Of a DNA stretch of 64,000 nt, positions 7,467-16,913 are shown in pieces. Positions within the stretch are counted from its first letter, which is position 1, and the number at the start of each line of letters is the position of its first letter. Both the position numbers and the translations under genes were made by a program. The notes beneath the pieces are model-generated. The model saw nothing but the letters and a program-made list of their open reading frames with translations. It was not told the DNA's origin and made no database searches. This DNA comes from Metabacillus kandeliae (GTDB lineage: Bacteria > Bacillota > Bacilli > Bacillales > Bacillaceae), in the NCBI RefSeq assembly GCF_021166585.1, contig NZ_JAJOZE010000016.1, positions 1 through 64,000 on the forward strand. The letters are read 5' to 3'.

Positions 7467-9293
7467 ATGAATGAAGCAAACATCTGGTTTACCCTGCTGT
7501 CCTGTGCCTTTTTTATGGGACTGGTGGCTTTTATTTCTTATAAAAAATCGAAAGACAGCGTAAATGATTCGAACGGTTATTTTCTTGCCGGCCGCGGTTT
7601 GAACGGGACTTTTATTGCCGGCTCTCTCCTATTGACCAACCTTTCTGCTGAACAGCTTGTCGGGCTGAATGGACAAGCTTACAGAACCAACCTCTCCAAT
7701 ATGGCATGGGAGGTCACAGCCGCTCTCCCCATCATTATCATGGCCTTATATTTATTGCCAAAATATCTTGGCGGAAATTTTACAACCCTTCCGGAATTCT
7801 TAAGCAAACGTTTTGATCAAAGCGTCCGTTTTTACATCGTTCTCCTGTTTATGCTCGGATATATTTTCGTGACAAGTCCTTCTATGCTCTATTCAGGGGC
7901 CATTGCCGTCCTGCAAATGTTCGATGTACCAAGCCTGCTTGGCATCAGCTATGAACAGTCGATCTGGCTTGTTGTCTGGGTAGTCGGCATTATTGGCGCC
8001 ATTTATGCCATTTTCGGAGGATTAAAAGCAGTAGCGATTTCGGATACGCTAAACGGTATCGGCCTTTTGATTATTGGAGCCCTTGTTCCGATTCTTGCGC
8101 TGATTGCTCTTGGCAACGGAAGCTTTCTTGGCGGAGTAACCGAGCTTACAACTGTTCATCCTGAAAAGCTGAACGCAATCGGCACGAACACGGATTCCGT
8201 TCCATTTGGGACAATTTTCACCGGCATGCTAATAGCCAATTTGTTTTATTGGGCCTCAAACCAATATGTGATCCAGCGCACGCTTGGAGCCAAAAACTTG
8301 GCTGAAGGGCAAAAAGGGGTCATTATATCGGGCTTTTATAAGCTGCTCATTCCCATGTTCATGATGATCCCCGGTGTTATCGCTTTTCACCAATACGGCG
8401 ATTCCCTAAAATCCGTGGATTTAGCCTATCCGACGTTGATTTCAAATGTCCTGCCTATTTATCTTTCCGGCTTATTCCTGGCTGTTTTGCTTGGTGCGGT
8501 TTTCAGCTCCTTTAACTCCCTGCTGAACAGCGCGGCCACGATGTTCGCTCTTGATATTTACAAAGCAAAAATAAATCCAAATGCTGATGATAAAAAAGTG
8601 ATTATGATCAGTCAGTGGTTCGGTACCGCCTTGGCGCTTATTACCCTTTTTGTGGCGCCGCTTCTTATGTACGCACAGGACGGCCTTTGGGATTTAATCA
8701 GGAAATTCACCGGGTTTTTCAATGTCCCGATCATTGCGATTCTGCTCGCAGGAGTTTTGACAAAACGGGTGCCCGCCATTGCCTGCAAAGCGGCTATCTT
8801 CTTCCACATTCCTGCTTACTATATGATCATCTGGGGCACTGATCAGCTGTTCAGTGTAAAGTGGGACATTAATTTCATCTATGTTTATGCCATTTTGTTC
8901 GTGATTGAAATGGTCATGATGCTCGCATTCGGTTATTTTAAACCAAAGACAGAACCTTTTGAGTTTAAGTCTCAATCAAATGTAGATATGGTGCCATGGA
9001 AGCTTGCCCTTCCAGCCTCCATTGTTTTGCTGGCACTTGTTGCGATGACTTATCTAGTCTTTTCCCCAGTTGGACTGGCTTACGAAAGGGCAGCAGTCTC
9101 GCCGTATTTCTGGCCAGGCGTCGGTTTGACAGCTCTTATGGCTGCTATTCTTATCTACCTGTCAATCAGGCATTGGAATAAGAAATATAAGAACTACCTG
9201 AAACGACAAGAGTTAAATATTGATCGCGTTAAGGGCAGAAAGCACAGGCTGTCTGATATGCAGCCATCCTATATTAAGTATAAGTTTGATTAG
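7467..9293 (+). CDS. Sodium:solute symporter (SSS family, sugar type)
   Basis: Integral membrane carrier of 608 residues with about 14 helices, in the SLC5/SSS family. Motifs include GYFLAGRGLNGTFIAGSLLLTNLSAEQLVGLNG in the first helices, AIFGGLKAVAISDTLNGIG, and the NSLLNSAATMFALDIYK stretch of helix 8-9. The closest remembered relatives are YidK/SglT-type sugar transporters, but the substrate cannot be read from sequence. The ATG at 7467 follows GAAAGGAAC; the frame is open about 50 codons further upstream through the preceding terminator, which is not translated. It has its own terminator. Confidence 0.88.
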   Translation: MNEANIWFTLLSCAFFMGLVAFISYKKSKDSVNDSNGYFLAGRGLNGTFIAGSLLLTNLSAEQLVGLNGQAYRTNLSNMAWEVTAALPIIIMALYLLPKYLGGNFTTLPEFLSKRFDQSVRFYIVLLFMLGYIFVTSPSMLYSGAIAVLQMFDVPSLLGISYEQSIWLVVWVVGIIGAIYAIFGGLKAVAISDTLNGIGLLIIGALVPILALIALGNGSFLGGVTELTTVHPEKLNAIGTNTDSVPFGTIFTGMLIANLFYWASNQYVIQRTLGAKNLAEGQKGVIISGFYKLLIPMFMMIPGVIAFHQYGDSLKSVDLAYPTLISNVLPIYLSGLFLAVLLGAVFSSFNSLLNSAATMFALDIYKAKINPNADDKKVIMISQWFGTALALITLFVAPLLMYAQDGLWDLIRKFTGFFNVPIIAILLAGVLTKRVPAIACKAAIFFHIPAYYMIIWGTDQLFSVKWDINFIYVYAILFVIEMVMMLAFGYFKPKTEPFEFKSQSNVDMVPWKLALPASIVLLALVAMTYLVFSPVGLAYERAAVSPYFWPGVGLTALMAAILIYLSIRHWNKKYKNYLKRQELNIDRVKGRKHRLSDMQPSYIKYKFD

Positions 9294-9321
9294 AAAAAAA
9301 CCCGGGATTCCCGGGTTTTTT
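9294..9321 (+). terminator. Terminator
   Basis: AAAAAAACCCGGGA-TT-CCCGGGTTTTTT forms a compact GC-rich stem with T-run right after the symporter stop. Confidence 0.9.
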
Positions 9322-9458
9322 CTATATTATAAGGTGCTCTCCTTCTTCAGCTCATACAGGGAGTGAGCGACCGGCTTCCGCTTTTTGAATCTTATGCTTG
9401 CCACCCCTCTTCCGCCCAGTTATGATGGGATTGTTATGGAAAAAACGGGGGATTAGAC

Positions 9459-10742
9459 ATGAGAATTAGAGACTGGGACAGCAATTTAAAAGTTCGCCTT
9501 ATGGGCGAATCATTGATGAACATAACATACTGGATGTTCTTCCCTTTTTTAGCCATTTATTTTTCAGAGGAGTTTGGAAAAGAACTGGCAGGGCTGCTGC
9601 TTATTGTATCACAGCTTTTCTCTGTAATGGCCAACCTGCTTGGCGGCTACAGTGCCGACCGGATCGGCAGAAAGAAAATGATGGTGCTCTCTTCCTGCGG
9701 ACAGGGCATTGCCTTTTTTACCTTTGCGATGGCAAGCTCGCCATGGTTTGATTTGCCTGTTCTTGCTTTTATCGCCTTCGCTGTTGTCGGAGTGTTCGGT
9801 GCACTTTACTGGCCTGCCAGCCAGGCGATGGTGGCTGATGTGGTCGAAGAAAAAGACAGAAGCGATGTGTTTGCGATCTTTTATACCTCACTTAATATTG
9901 CTGTCGTGATCGGGCCGATATTGGGAGGCATTTTTTATGTACATTACCGGTTCCAGCTGCTCCTTGCCGCAACAGCTGTCTGCCTTCTGCTCTCTTTTGT
10001 TCTTTATAAATGGACACGGGAAACCTCTCCGGCTGTTCTGGCAAAAAGGACGATGCAAACAGAGAAAAAGGAAAAATGGTTTCATTTTCTGGCTGCACAA
10101 ATTAAGGATTATGGCGTTATTTTCAAGGATACGCCCTTCCTCCTTTATATTCTCGCTGGTATTCTTGCCGGGCAGACATTTATGCAGCTTGACCTCTTGA
10201 TCCCGGTTTACACGAAAGAAGTATTCGGCACCCAAACCTTTTTCACGTTTGGGGATTTCACTTCAAAGGTGAACGGCGAGCAGGCTTACGGGATTATCCT
10301 GTCTGAAAACGGGCTTCTTGTTGCTATTTTTACAATTGCCGTTACAAGGTGGATGAACAAATTCCGCGAACAGCGTGTATTCATGCTGTCTTCCATTCTT
10401 TATGGGGGAGCGATCTTCTGGTACGGCAGCGTAAACTCTCTTTGGGGAATGGCAGCTGCAATGGCTGTTTTTACGTTTGCCGAGCTTATGACTGCAGGCC
10501 TTCAGCAAAGCTTTATTTCAAGACTGGCGCCGGAAAAAATGCGCGGGCAGTATTTTGCCGCTTCAAGCCTGCGGTTTACATTCAGCAGGACGCTTGCTCC
10601 GATCTCCATTCCTTTTACAGTTTGGTTTGGCTACCAGACAACCTTTGCTCTGCTTGGCCTGCTTGCTCTTGGAAGCGCGTTTCTTTACTACATTATGTTC
10701 AAAAAGTATGAAACTGCCCGTTACAAGTCAATGCACGGGTAG
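9459..10742 (+). CDS. MFS transporter (drug:H+ antiporter-like)
   Basis: A 427-residue carrier with 12 predicted helices. The MFS motif A is clear in loop 2-3: GGYSADRIGRKKMMVL near residues 64-80. A long hydrophilic insertion (residues about 255-280) lies between helices 7 and 8. It is a paralogue of the carrier at 47.6-48.9 kb: both begin RIRDWDSNLKVRL/FHPTIKIRLAES-like, share the GGYxxDxxGRKK loop and SSPWF/NSPWF, and have similar length. The substrate is unknown. The ATG at 9459 follows a GGGGGATT element. The thioredoxin-like gene follows 50 bases later. Confidence 0.88.
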   Translation: MRIRDWDSNLKVRLMGESLMNITYWMFFPFLAIYFSEEFGKELAGLLLIVSQLFSVMANLLGGYSADRIGRKKMMVLSSCGQGIAFFTFAMASSPWFDLPVLAFIAFAVVGVFGALYWPASQAMVADVVEEKDRSDVFAIFYTSLNIAVVIGPILGGIFYVHYRFQLLLAATAVCLLLSFVLYKWTRETSPAVLAKRTMQTEKKEKWFHFLAAQIKDYGVIFKDTPFLLYILAGILAGQTFMQLDLLIPVYTKEVFGTQTFFTFGDFTSKVNGEQAYGIILSENGLLVAIFTIAVTRWMNKFREQRVFMLSSILYGGAIFWYGSVNSLWGMAAAMAVFTFAELMTAGLQQSFISRLAPEKMRGQYFAASSLRFTFSRTLAPISIPFTVWFGYQTTFALLGLLALGSAFLYYIMFKKYETARYKSMHG

Positions 10743-10792
10743 TCTGAGGGATGTTTCGATTATAATATAAGAAAATGATGGGAGGCTTTAAA

Positions 10793-11362
10793 ATGGCTGA
10801 GCTGGAAAAGTGGTTTGCAAAGGGGTTAACGCAGGAGGAATATATCAGGTCGATGGAGCAGCACAAGGAAAATCTTCTTGTTGTGTACAATTCATTCTAC
10901 CTTGAGGAGGACGAAAGGGTTTATCTGCAGACCCTGCAATCGGAAGGCCTGAGGGCTGTTGTACTGACCGCAGACTGGTGCGGTGACGCGATGGTCAATT
11001 TGCCGATTTTCATGCGTATGGCACAGGAATCCTGCCTCGAAGCCCGCTACCTGATCAGGGATGAAAATCTTGAGCTGATGGATCAATATTTAACAAACGG
11101 CAGGGCAAGATCCATCCCGATTATCGTCTTTTTCAACCAGCAAGGGGATGAAATTGCCAAATGGGGACCGCGCGCACAGCAGGTAGAAGCCATCGTCGGA
11201 GAGATGAAGAAAAATCTCCCTCCAAAAGAATCCCCGGAATTTGAGGCAGCCTTCAAACAATTTGCCGGAGAAATTTCCTCACGCTTTACAACAGATCAAA
11301 GCATCTGGGATGCTGTAAAAGACAGCCTCATGGAAAGCTTGAAAAACAGAGTTCAGCAATAG
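10793..11362 (+). CDS. Thioredoxin-like protein with altered active site
   Basis: A 189-residue cytoplasmic protein with a thioredoxin-like fold. The active-site region reads LTADWCGDAMVN near residue 64, so the WCxxC motif is reduced to a single cysteine (WCGDA). A cis-proline segment follows in RSIPIIVFFN. It may therefore be a monothiol or non-redox thioredoxin-fold protein. Translation starts at the ATG at 10793 behind GGGAGG. It probably forms an operon with the MFS gene before it and the acylphosphatase after it (gap about 30 bases). Confidence 0.83.
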   Translation: MAELEKWFAKGLTQEEYIRSMEQHKENLLVVYNSFYLEEDERVYLQTLQSEGLRAVVLTADWCGDAMVNLPIFMRMAQESCLEARYLIRDENLELMDQYLTNGRARSIPIIVFFNQQGDEIAKWGPRAQQVEAIVGEMKKNLPPKESPEFEAAFKQFAGEISSRFTTDQSIWDAVKDSLMESLKNRVQQ

Positions 11363-11394
11363 GACAAGCCCCAAAGAGAAGGAGGCATATGCCC

Positions 11395-11664
11395 ATGCAT
11401 AAGCATATTCTCGTAAAAGGACGCGTTCAGGGAGTCGGTTTCAGATACTTTGTGCAGACGAAAGCCGCACAGCAGAACATCAAAGGCTGGGTAAAGAACC
11501 TGCAGGACGGAAATGTTGAAATTGAAGCAGAAGGCTCAGAAAAAGACCTGGAGCTGTTTACAGAAGAAATCCGCAAAGGGAGTCCTTTTTCACACGTGGA
11601 CTCGCTTGAAACAGCTGAAAAGGAAACCCTTAAAGAATATTCCTCATTTGATATTGTCTATTGA
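11395..11664 (+). CDS. yflL: Acylphosphatase
   Basis: Small (89 aa) enzyme hydrolysing carboxyl-phosphate bonds. The signature KGRVQGVGFRYFVQ near residues 8-21 contains the catalytic arginine, and the asparagine is in GWVKNLQDGNVEIEAEG. It resembles B. subtilis YflL closely. The ATG at 11395 is preferred to 11389 because GGAGG is only three bases from the earlier codon. A strong terminator follows. Confidence 0.93.
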   Translation: MHKHILVKGRVQGVGFRYFVQTKAAQQNIKGWVKNLQDGNVEIEAEGSEKDLELFTEEIRKGSPFSHVDSLETAEKETLKEYSSFDIVY

Positions 11665-11667
11665 GGG

Positions 11668-11697
11668 AAAAATCCGGCGAAATGCCGGATTTTTTTT
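11668..11697 (+). terminator. Terminator
   Basis: AATCCGGC/GCCGGATT stem, five-base loop and eight T after the acylphosphatase gene. Confidence 0.88.
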
Positions 11698-11875
11698 GTT
11701 CTTAGGGGATTTAGGACTAGTCATGCAGCCAGATGTCATCAATTCTAAAATATGGTAATATACTCTAGGACAGGCTTTCTTCCGTTCTCTTGCCCCTCGT
11801 AAGTTTATAGCCTATTTCGAATGGGTATATTAAGGTGCAGGGATACGGAATAACAGCAAGTAATGCAAAATAAAT

Positions 11876-11904
11876 TTGACGCATGCCGAAAAACGCAGTA
11901 AATT
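11876..11904 (+). promoter_or_regulatory. SigA-type promoter for the polysaccharide polymerase gene
   Basis: TTGACG, a 17-base spacer and TAAATT. It would give a leader of about 185 bases before the ATG at 12099. The rest of the 11.7-12.1 kb gap is AT-rich with no other clear element. Confidence 0.55.
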
Positions 11905-12098
11905 ATGTAAGTGTATTTTTTTTGGCGGGCATTTTACAAAATGATTAAAAGTCCATTTTGTTTTTGTGTCTATTTTATTAAAACTTCTCTTAAGGGCTTT
12001 TACTGACCTGACAAACAAAATATATTTAGAGTCAGGATTAAAACTAAAATTCTTCATCATTACCCGGAATCGATGAAAGGTAAGGAAAAGGGAGAATT

Positions 12099-13394
12099 AT
12101 GACAAAACTTAAATCCTTGATTAACAAAGAACTTATTACCAAATATCACATGGAAATCGGCATTATGCTGTGCTTTATGCTTCCTCCGCTCGGCATCCTT
12201 TGGCTGACTGTCATCGGGTGGCGGCATCTGAATAAAGTGGTTTACAACCGGGTACCGCTTCACTTTAACACAACAACGTTTTTCTTTATTTGTTTGCTGA
12301 TTTCGAGCATAGGCGCAAGCATATCCCAGCACAACGGAAAATACCTGCTGATCGTCGCACTGATTGCCGGATATTTAGGGCTTTACCTGTACATCAAAGA
12401 CATCACAAACTTTGCCAGCATCAAACGGTATAAGTATGTCATGATAGCAGGCGGATTTTATTTATTCCTTTCAGGCACCCTATTCCCGGGATTTTACGGA
12501 AAAAGCGAATGGATCGGGTATCTGACAGGCACGCAGTTTATCGGAGGCCCTCCCGGCACTGACGATCCGAGATTATTCGGCAGCGCCTATAATCCGAATT
12601 TCACTGCCTTCCTTCTGCTGATGACATTCACCTTTGTCCTCTCAAGCATTATGGAAAAAATGAAAAAAGGCGATAAAGGGTGGCAAAAATTTTACCTGCC
12701 TCTTTTACTGATCAATACGATCGGCATTTTTGAGACGGGCTCCCGTTCAGGTGTGGCAGCCATGTTTATTCTCGGTTTGTTTTTCGTTATTAAAAGCTAC
12801 CCAAAAATCGGGCTTACTTCCATCGCTGCTCTCTTCCTTATTAAAGACCAGATCCTGATGCTGATTCCTAGAAATGACGCAATCAGCCAATCCACCTTTA
12901 TGAGGAAGGAAATATGGGAAAACAGTATCCGCATCTGGCAGGATCACCCCTTCTTCGGAACAACGCCGATCGGATTTGCTGACGCATACGCGCACTTTGC
13001 AAGAGCTGTTCCGCATGCACATAACATCGTGCTTGCTTTCTTTGCGGAATACGGGACAATCGGTGGGCTTGCCTTCCTGCTTCTTGCTCTGTCCGTAATG
13101 TATAAATTCTGCTGCATGTACTTTTTAAAAGCCAAGCGGAAAAAGCTTCTGAACTTTTTCCTGCTGTCACTGCCGGTGCTTCTTTTGACGGGAATCTTCG
13201 ACCACCCTCTCGTCTCGCCGCAGACTGCCCTGCTAACCATTATTCTGCTGGCAAGCTTTGATAAGTACACAGCAACTGTTCCGTTTGTGGAAAAATCTGT
13301 CCTTCACTTAAAGCGTGCTCTTCTATGGGTTAGCTTCTGGACAGGCAAGCCGCAGCACATGTCAAAAACACACAAAAATAAGACAAAATTATAA
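12099..13394 (+). CDS. O-antigen ligase/polymerase-like membrane protein
   Basis: Polytopic membrane protein of 431 residues with about ten to twelve helices, fitting the O-antigen ligase (Wzy_C/WaaL-like) family. A large external loop contains TGTQFIGGPPGTDDPRLFGSAYNPNFTA, followed by GSRSGVAAM and the family-typical HAHNIVLAFFAEYGTIG. In Gram-positives such proteins polymerise or ligate exported cell-surface glycans. The start has GGGAGAATT upstream. The convergent partner is a methyltransferase-glycosyltransferase fusion, so both may belong to surface polysaccharide synthesis. Confidence 0.85.
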   Translation: MTKLKSLINKELITKYHMEIGIMLCFMLPPLGILWLTVIGWRHLNKVVYNRVPLHFNTTTFFFICLLISSIGASISQHNGKYLLIVALIAGYLGLYLYIKDITNFASIKRYKYVMIAGGFYLFLSGTLFPGFYGKSEWIGYLTGTQFIGGPPGTDDPRLFGSAYNPNFTAFLLLMTFTFVLSSIMEKMKKGDKGWQKFYLPLLLINTIGIFETGSRSGVAAMFILGLFFVIKSYPKIGLTSIAALFLIKDQILMLIPRNDAISQSTFMRKEIWENSIRIWQDHPFFGTTPIGFADAYAHFARAVPHAHNIVLAFFAEYGTIGGLAFLLLALSVMYKFCCMYFLKAKRKKLLNFFLLSLPVLLLTGIFDHPLVSPQTALLTIILLASFDKYTATVPFVEKSVLHLKRALLWVSFWTGKPQHMSKTHKNKTKL

Positions 13395-13397
13395 GAG

Positions 13398-13432
13398 CAA
13401 AGCTGGCCCTGATAACGGGGCCAGCTTTTTTA
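13398..13432. terminator. Bidirectional terminator
   Basis: AAAGCTGGCCC and GGGGCCAGCTTTTTT form a strong stem between two convergent genes; its right arm overlaps the stop codon of the minus-strand gene. Confidence 0.85.
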
Positions 13433-15097
13433 TTCTTTGCTTTTTTGAGCAGCGAGCTCATACATATAATCCTCAAGCTTTTCAATGACACCCTTATAAC
13501 TGAATCTCAGCGCCGTTTCCCGACCGGCGGCAGAGAATGTCCGCCTGAGCTCAGGATCATCCAAGAGCTTTGCAATGCTATCTGTCATCGGCAAAATATC
13601 CCGCGGCTCGACCAGAAGCGAATTGTAGCCATTCACTGCAAAATCGGCAATGCCGCCGCACTTTGTAGCCACTACCGGAACACCTGACGCCATCGCTTCA
13701 AGCGGAGGCATGCCAAACCCTTCATAATACGAAGGAAAAATCAGCAGATCACTTTTCCGGAAATGCTCCGCCAATGCCGGCTGCAAAGGATGCACAACAA
13801 AGTGAATCGGAAAAGGATACCACCTGTACCCCGGCTGGAACTGGCAGATCCAAGTCAGCGTAAACCGGTATCCCCTGTTCCATATATGCGTCAGCGCCAT
13901 CAAAGCATCATCAAAGCCCTTGAACGTCAAACTCGGATTTCCAACAAGCAAAATGTTGAACTCCGTTTTCTCAAACACCTTATTTTCTTCAGGATAGAAG
14001 AAATCCGGATCAATCCCGTTTGGAATCACCTTTGTATCAAGCTGGTACTTAGCCTTCAGCACCTTTGCCACATAACTGGATACACTTGCAACAGGCACCC
14101 CTGACTTGTAGCAAACATTTAAGTAATTTCTCAAATTCATCCCTTCATGCAGATTCGGAATATCTCCAAAAAGATACTCATGACCCTGCTCCCAATAAAA
14201 AACAGGCTCCTTGCATTGCTTCAGCTCCTCCAGCTGATAAATCCAGCCTGCCACAAGCACATCACACTCATGCGTATAATTTGAAAACGGCTCATGAGCC
14301 GGCACTACGATCCCTTTGGTCACCTCCAGATCAAACCAGTTCGGAACCACATTATCTCCTTCAGCGCCCTTTATAAAGGCGTATACCTCATGCCCCTTCG
14401 CCCTGAGCTCCTTCATCTGATGAAGCAGCATCTTCAAACCGCCCGTCAAATTCAAATGCGGCAGCAAATAGCCGATCTTCAGCTTTTCCCGCTCCGGCAC
14501 AGTCTCAATCACTGCAGGAGGAGCACTCGCAGCACCTTCTGCCTCCTGAGGCGGAAACAGCTTAAACAGATTTGCTCCATTGTCCCCGACGCTCATAAAC
14601 TGATACAAGTAATCAAAATCGGCAAAATCCACAATCGTCCACCGGCTTTTATGCGCCTCAAGCGTATTCCCCAAATACTCCAGCTGCACATCAGGATTCA
14701 GCGGCGTTGATAAGATCAGCGACTTATTCGTCTTCTTCAGCAAATCCCGCAGCAGCTGCTTCCCTTCTTCCTTCTCAAAATGCTCCAGCACATCAATCAG
14801 CAGAATTGTATCGTAATTTTGCGGCAGCGTATGGACAATGGTCCGGATATCGCCGTAAAAAACCTCATTGTACACATAATCATGAATCGGGTTCTGGTAT
14901 TTCCTGAACCCCTCCACCCCATCCAGCTTAATAACCCACTGATCCTTCTCATACCTTAAGTAAGGAATATCAAATACTTCCCTAAGCATCACTCCATACT
15001 TCCCAAAACCGACCCCAATATCCAGAATCGAACCAGGATGATCCGCTATAACCTGCTGAATAATATTCGGCATTGGATGATACCAGCTTGACGGCAT
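13430..15097 (-). CDS. Class I methyltransferase fused to GT4 glycosyltransferase
   Basis: A 555-residue two-domain protein. Residues 1-185 form a SAM-dependent methyltransferase-like domain with motif I ILDIGVGFGKYG and TILLIDVLEHF. After a linker rich in Ala/Glu/Pro (about 185-205), a GT-B glycosyltransferase family 4 domain follows, with KIGYLLPHLNLTGGLKML, VIPNGIDPDFF and the donor-site GFGMPPLEAMASGVPVVATKCGG (EX7E). It probably builds or caps a surface glycan. The ATG at 15097 follows AAAGGAGAG; the longer frame has no RBS. Bacillus and Paenibacillus have similar glycosyltransferases, usually without the methyltransferase half. Confidence 0.85.
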   Translation of the reverse strand: MPSSWYHPMPNIIQQVIADHPGSILDIGVGFGKYGVMLREVFDIPYLRYEKDQWVIKLDGVEGFRKYQNPIHDYVYNEVFYGDIRTIVHTLPQNYDTILLIDVLEHFEKEEGKQLLRDLLKKTNKSLILSTPLNPDVQLEYLGNTLEAHKSRWTIVDFADFDYLYQFMSVGDNGANLFKLFPPQEAEGAASAPPAVIETVPEREKLKIGYLLPHLNLTGGLKMLLHQMKELRAKGHEVYAFIKGAEGDNVVPNWFDLEVTKGIVVPAHEPFSNYTHECDVLVAGWIYQLEELKQCKEPVFYWEQGHEYLFGDIPNLHEGMNLRNYLNVCYKSGVPVASVSSYVAKVLKAKYQLDTKVIPNGIDPDFFYPEENKVFEKTEFNILLVGNPSLTFKGFDDALMALTHIWNRGYRFTLTWICQFQPGYRWYPFPIHFVVHPLQPALAEHFRKSDLLIFPSYYEGFGMPPLEAMASGVPVVATKCGGIADFAVNGYNSLLVEPRDILPMTDSIAKLLDDPELRRTFSAAGRETALRFSYKGVIEKLEDYMYELAAQKSKE

Positions 15098-15199
15098 GTC
15101 ATCTCTCCTTTGTCTCTTCCCGCTTCTTTCAGGAAAACAGATAAATTCAGAATATATATATATAGTCGCCAAGCTGTTCATGCTTTTTTTTGGGTACGG

Positions 15200-15650
15200 G
15201 GGATTATTAGCCTCTGTCCACTTAAGTAAAGGGGAGCTTAGTATAGCGCAGAATTAAAGGGCTGACGCAATGACATTTAAGCTTAGTTCAGGAGATGGGC
15301 TCTTCATCCTGAGGCTCTGTCCCCTTTGTACTGGGGTGTCTGTCCCCCAGTACAGTGCACAAATAAAGGACTGACCCCATCTTCTTTAGTCTAAGCTGGA
15401 CGCGGGTTCTGCTCCCTGAGCCTCTGTCCCCTGCTGCGTTAACGGAACGGGGGCCAGGTTATCAAACAGCTGCTCCTGTCCCCCTCTCCAATGCTTTATT
15501 AAAGACCTGTCCCCTTTATAAGAAAGCTTACTGCGGCAAAGGTTTTAAAGCTGCCGTCTATGTCCCCTTCTGCTTTAGCGCAGTTGGGGCCAGGTCACTA
15601 GATAAATAGGGGGACAGAGACTCCCCCCTTTAGGATCCCCTCTACAAAAA
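15200..15650. repeat. Field of GTCCCC/GGGGAC repeats
   Basis: About eleven copies of CTGTCCCC, CTGACCCC, GGGGCCAGG or GGGGACAG, spaced 20-60 bases, often around TTTATTAAAG- or TTAACG-like cores and in both orientations. The same motif fills 54.56-55.2 kb. No gene is seen in this 560-base gap. The pattern resembles REP/BIME sequences of the kind that accompany RAYT transposases, but none is present in the window. Confidence 0.7.
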
Positions 15651-15662
15651 AAAGCCCCCTCC

Positions 15663-16769
15663 TCAATGAAAAGGGCACTTCTTCAGCTCCGCTCCATAAG
15701 CCTTTTCCTGATAAAAGAAGTTCGGCTTTACAATCCTGTTGTCATATTTGCTGTGAAAAATATGGGTGGAGGCTGGGGATATGGGCGGAATCAGCCATGT
15801 CCAGTCACCGGTGATGCTCCTGCCGCTTTCAGCTTCTTTTTCTTCAAAAAGCTGAAATTGGGAGGCTGCTGTGTGGTGGTCAACTATGCTGACGCCGGCT
15901 TTTTTGTAAGAATGGAGGACGGCTTCGTTCAGGTCGATGAGAGCTTTATCCTTCCACAGGCTGGCGCTGCGGGATGTGTCGTAGCCAAGCAGCTCAGCGG
16001 TTTTCGGCAGCAGGTTGTAGCGGCTGCTGTCTGCAAAGTTTCTGGCTCCGATTTCTGTTTCCATGTACCAGCCGTTAAAGGGAGCTGCATTGTAGCGGAT
16101 GCCGCCGATTTCAAGCTTCATATCCGAAATGATCGGGACCGCATACCATTTGGCGTTCAGTTCTTCCAGTTCAGGGTGTGCTGGATGCTGAATCGGCACT
16201 TCCAGGATGAGGTCTTCCGGGATTTTGTACCATTTTGGTGTTTCTTCTTTATGCTGGATAACGAGCGGGAGAATGTCAAAGTTCCCCTCATTCCCTTTCC
16301 ATCCAAGCTCCTGGCATGCTTTTGTAAAGGCTATGGATGCCGGGTCGCCGATTGTGCCGTGCGGGGTTTCGTAGCCGGCATAGCGGATGAGCTGATGATT
16401 CCAGATTCGGAAGCTGTTTTCAGGTCGGAAGATCGTAATGGCGGGCCGTATTTTGCCTCCGTTGGTTGCGTAGCTGATATGGCGGAACAAAGCCTCTTTT
16501 ACTTTTTCCGCTTCATTCTCTTTTCTTTCATCAAAAACGGTGATCGAGCTCCAGAAAAGACGGCCGATGCATTTGTTGCTGTTGCGCCACGCCATTTTGG
16601 CTCCATGCTCCAGTTCTTCATATGTATGGGTGTAGGTGCCTCTTTTTTTGATTTCGCTATGTATTTCCTGAAGCCTGATATCTGCCTGCCCGGCTGATTT
16701 CCCCAATTCGCTAAAGCAAGTCTGAATAAAATCCGCTGCTTCCTGGAAAATTGATTCTTGATTCGTCAC
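15663..16769 (-). CDS. nos: Bacterial nitric oxide synthase oxygenase
   Basis: Makes nitric oxide from L-arginine using a heme and (tetrahydro)biopterin/folate cofactor. Only the oxygenase domain is present, as in other Bacillus NOS, so electrons must come from a general flavodoxin reductase. The heme ligand C67 is in [14 protein letters not shown]. The substrate-binding region [15 protein letters not shown] and the C-terminal [16 protein letters not shown] are also clear. A GTG start at 16769 behind TAGGAGG gives 368 residues, close to the 363 of B. subtilis Nos. The longer frame would run into the divergent gene. Confidence 0.95.
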   Translation of the reverse strand: MTNQESIFQEAADFIQTCFSELGKSAGQADIRLQEIHSEIKKRGTYTHTYEELEHGAKMAWRNSNKCIGRLFWSSITVFDERKENEAEKVKEALFRHISYATNGGKIRPAITIFRPENSFRIWNHQLIRYAGYETPHGTIGDPASIAFTKACQELGWKGNEGNFDILPLVIQHKEETPKWYKIPEDLILEVPIQHPAHPELEELNAKWYAVPIISDMKLEIGGIRYNAAPFNGWYMETEIGARNFADSSRYNLLPKTAELLGYDTSRSASLWKDKALIDLNEAVLHSYKKAGVSIVDHHTAASQFQLFEEKEAESGRSITGDWTWLIPPISPASTHIFHSKYDNRIVKPNFFYQEKAYGAELKKCPFH

Positions 16770-16913
16770 TTTGTGCCTCCTATACGCGTCATTCTTGATG
16801 CTACCTCTACAATAGAGGATACAAGTTCTTTTCGCAAAGAGAATCTGCTGACCCTGTTTTTCTGATTTTCGGGTAAGGTAAAGAAAAACCATTTTTAAAA
16901 AGGAGACGGAGGA

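Noticed and set aside
9327-9404. A 25-codon minus-strand frame (GTG start, basic peptide ending KKEST)
   Set aside because: The purine-rich sequence before the GTG is too close to act as a RBS and no homologue could be recalled; possible but unsupported.
11830-12060. A 76-codon minus-strand frame upstream of the polymerase gene
   Set aside because: AT-rich, no RBS, and it overlaps the predicted promoter and leader of the polymerase gene.
15666-16697. A 343-codon plus-strand frame
   Set aside because: It is entirely antisense to nos, which has full domain support and a clear GTG start.
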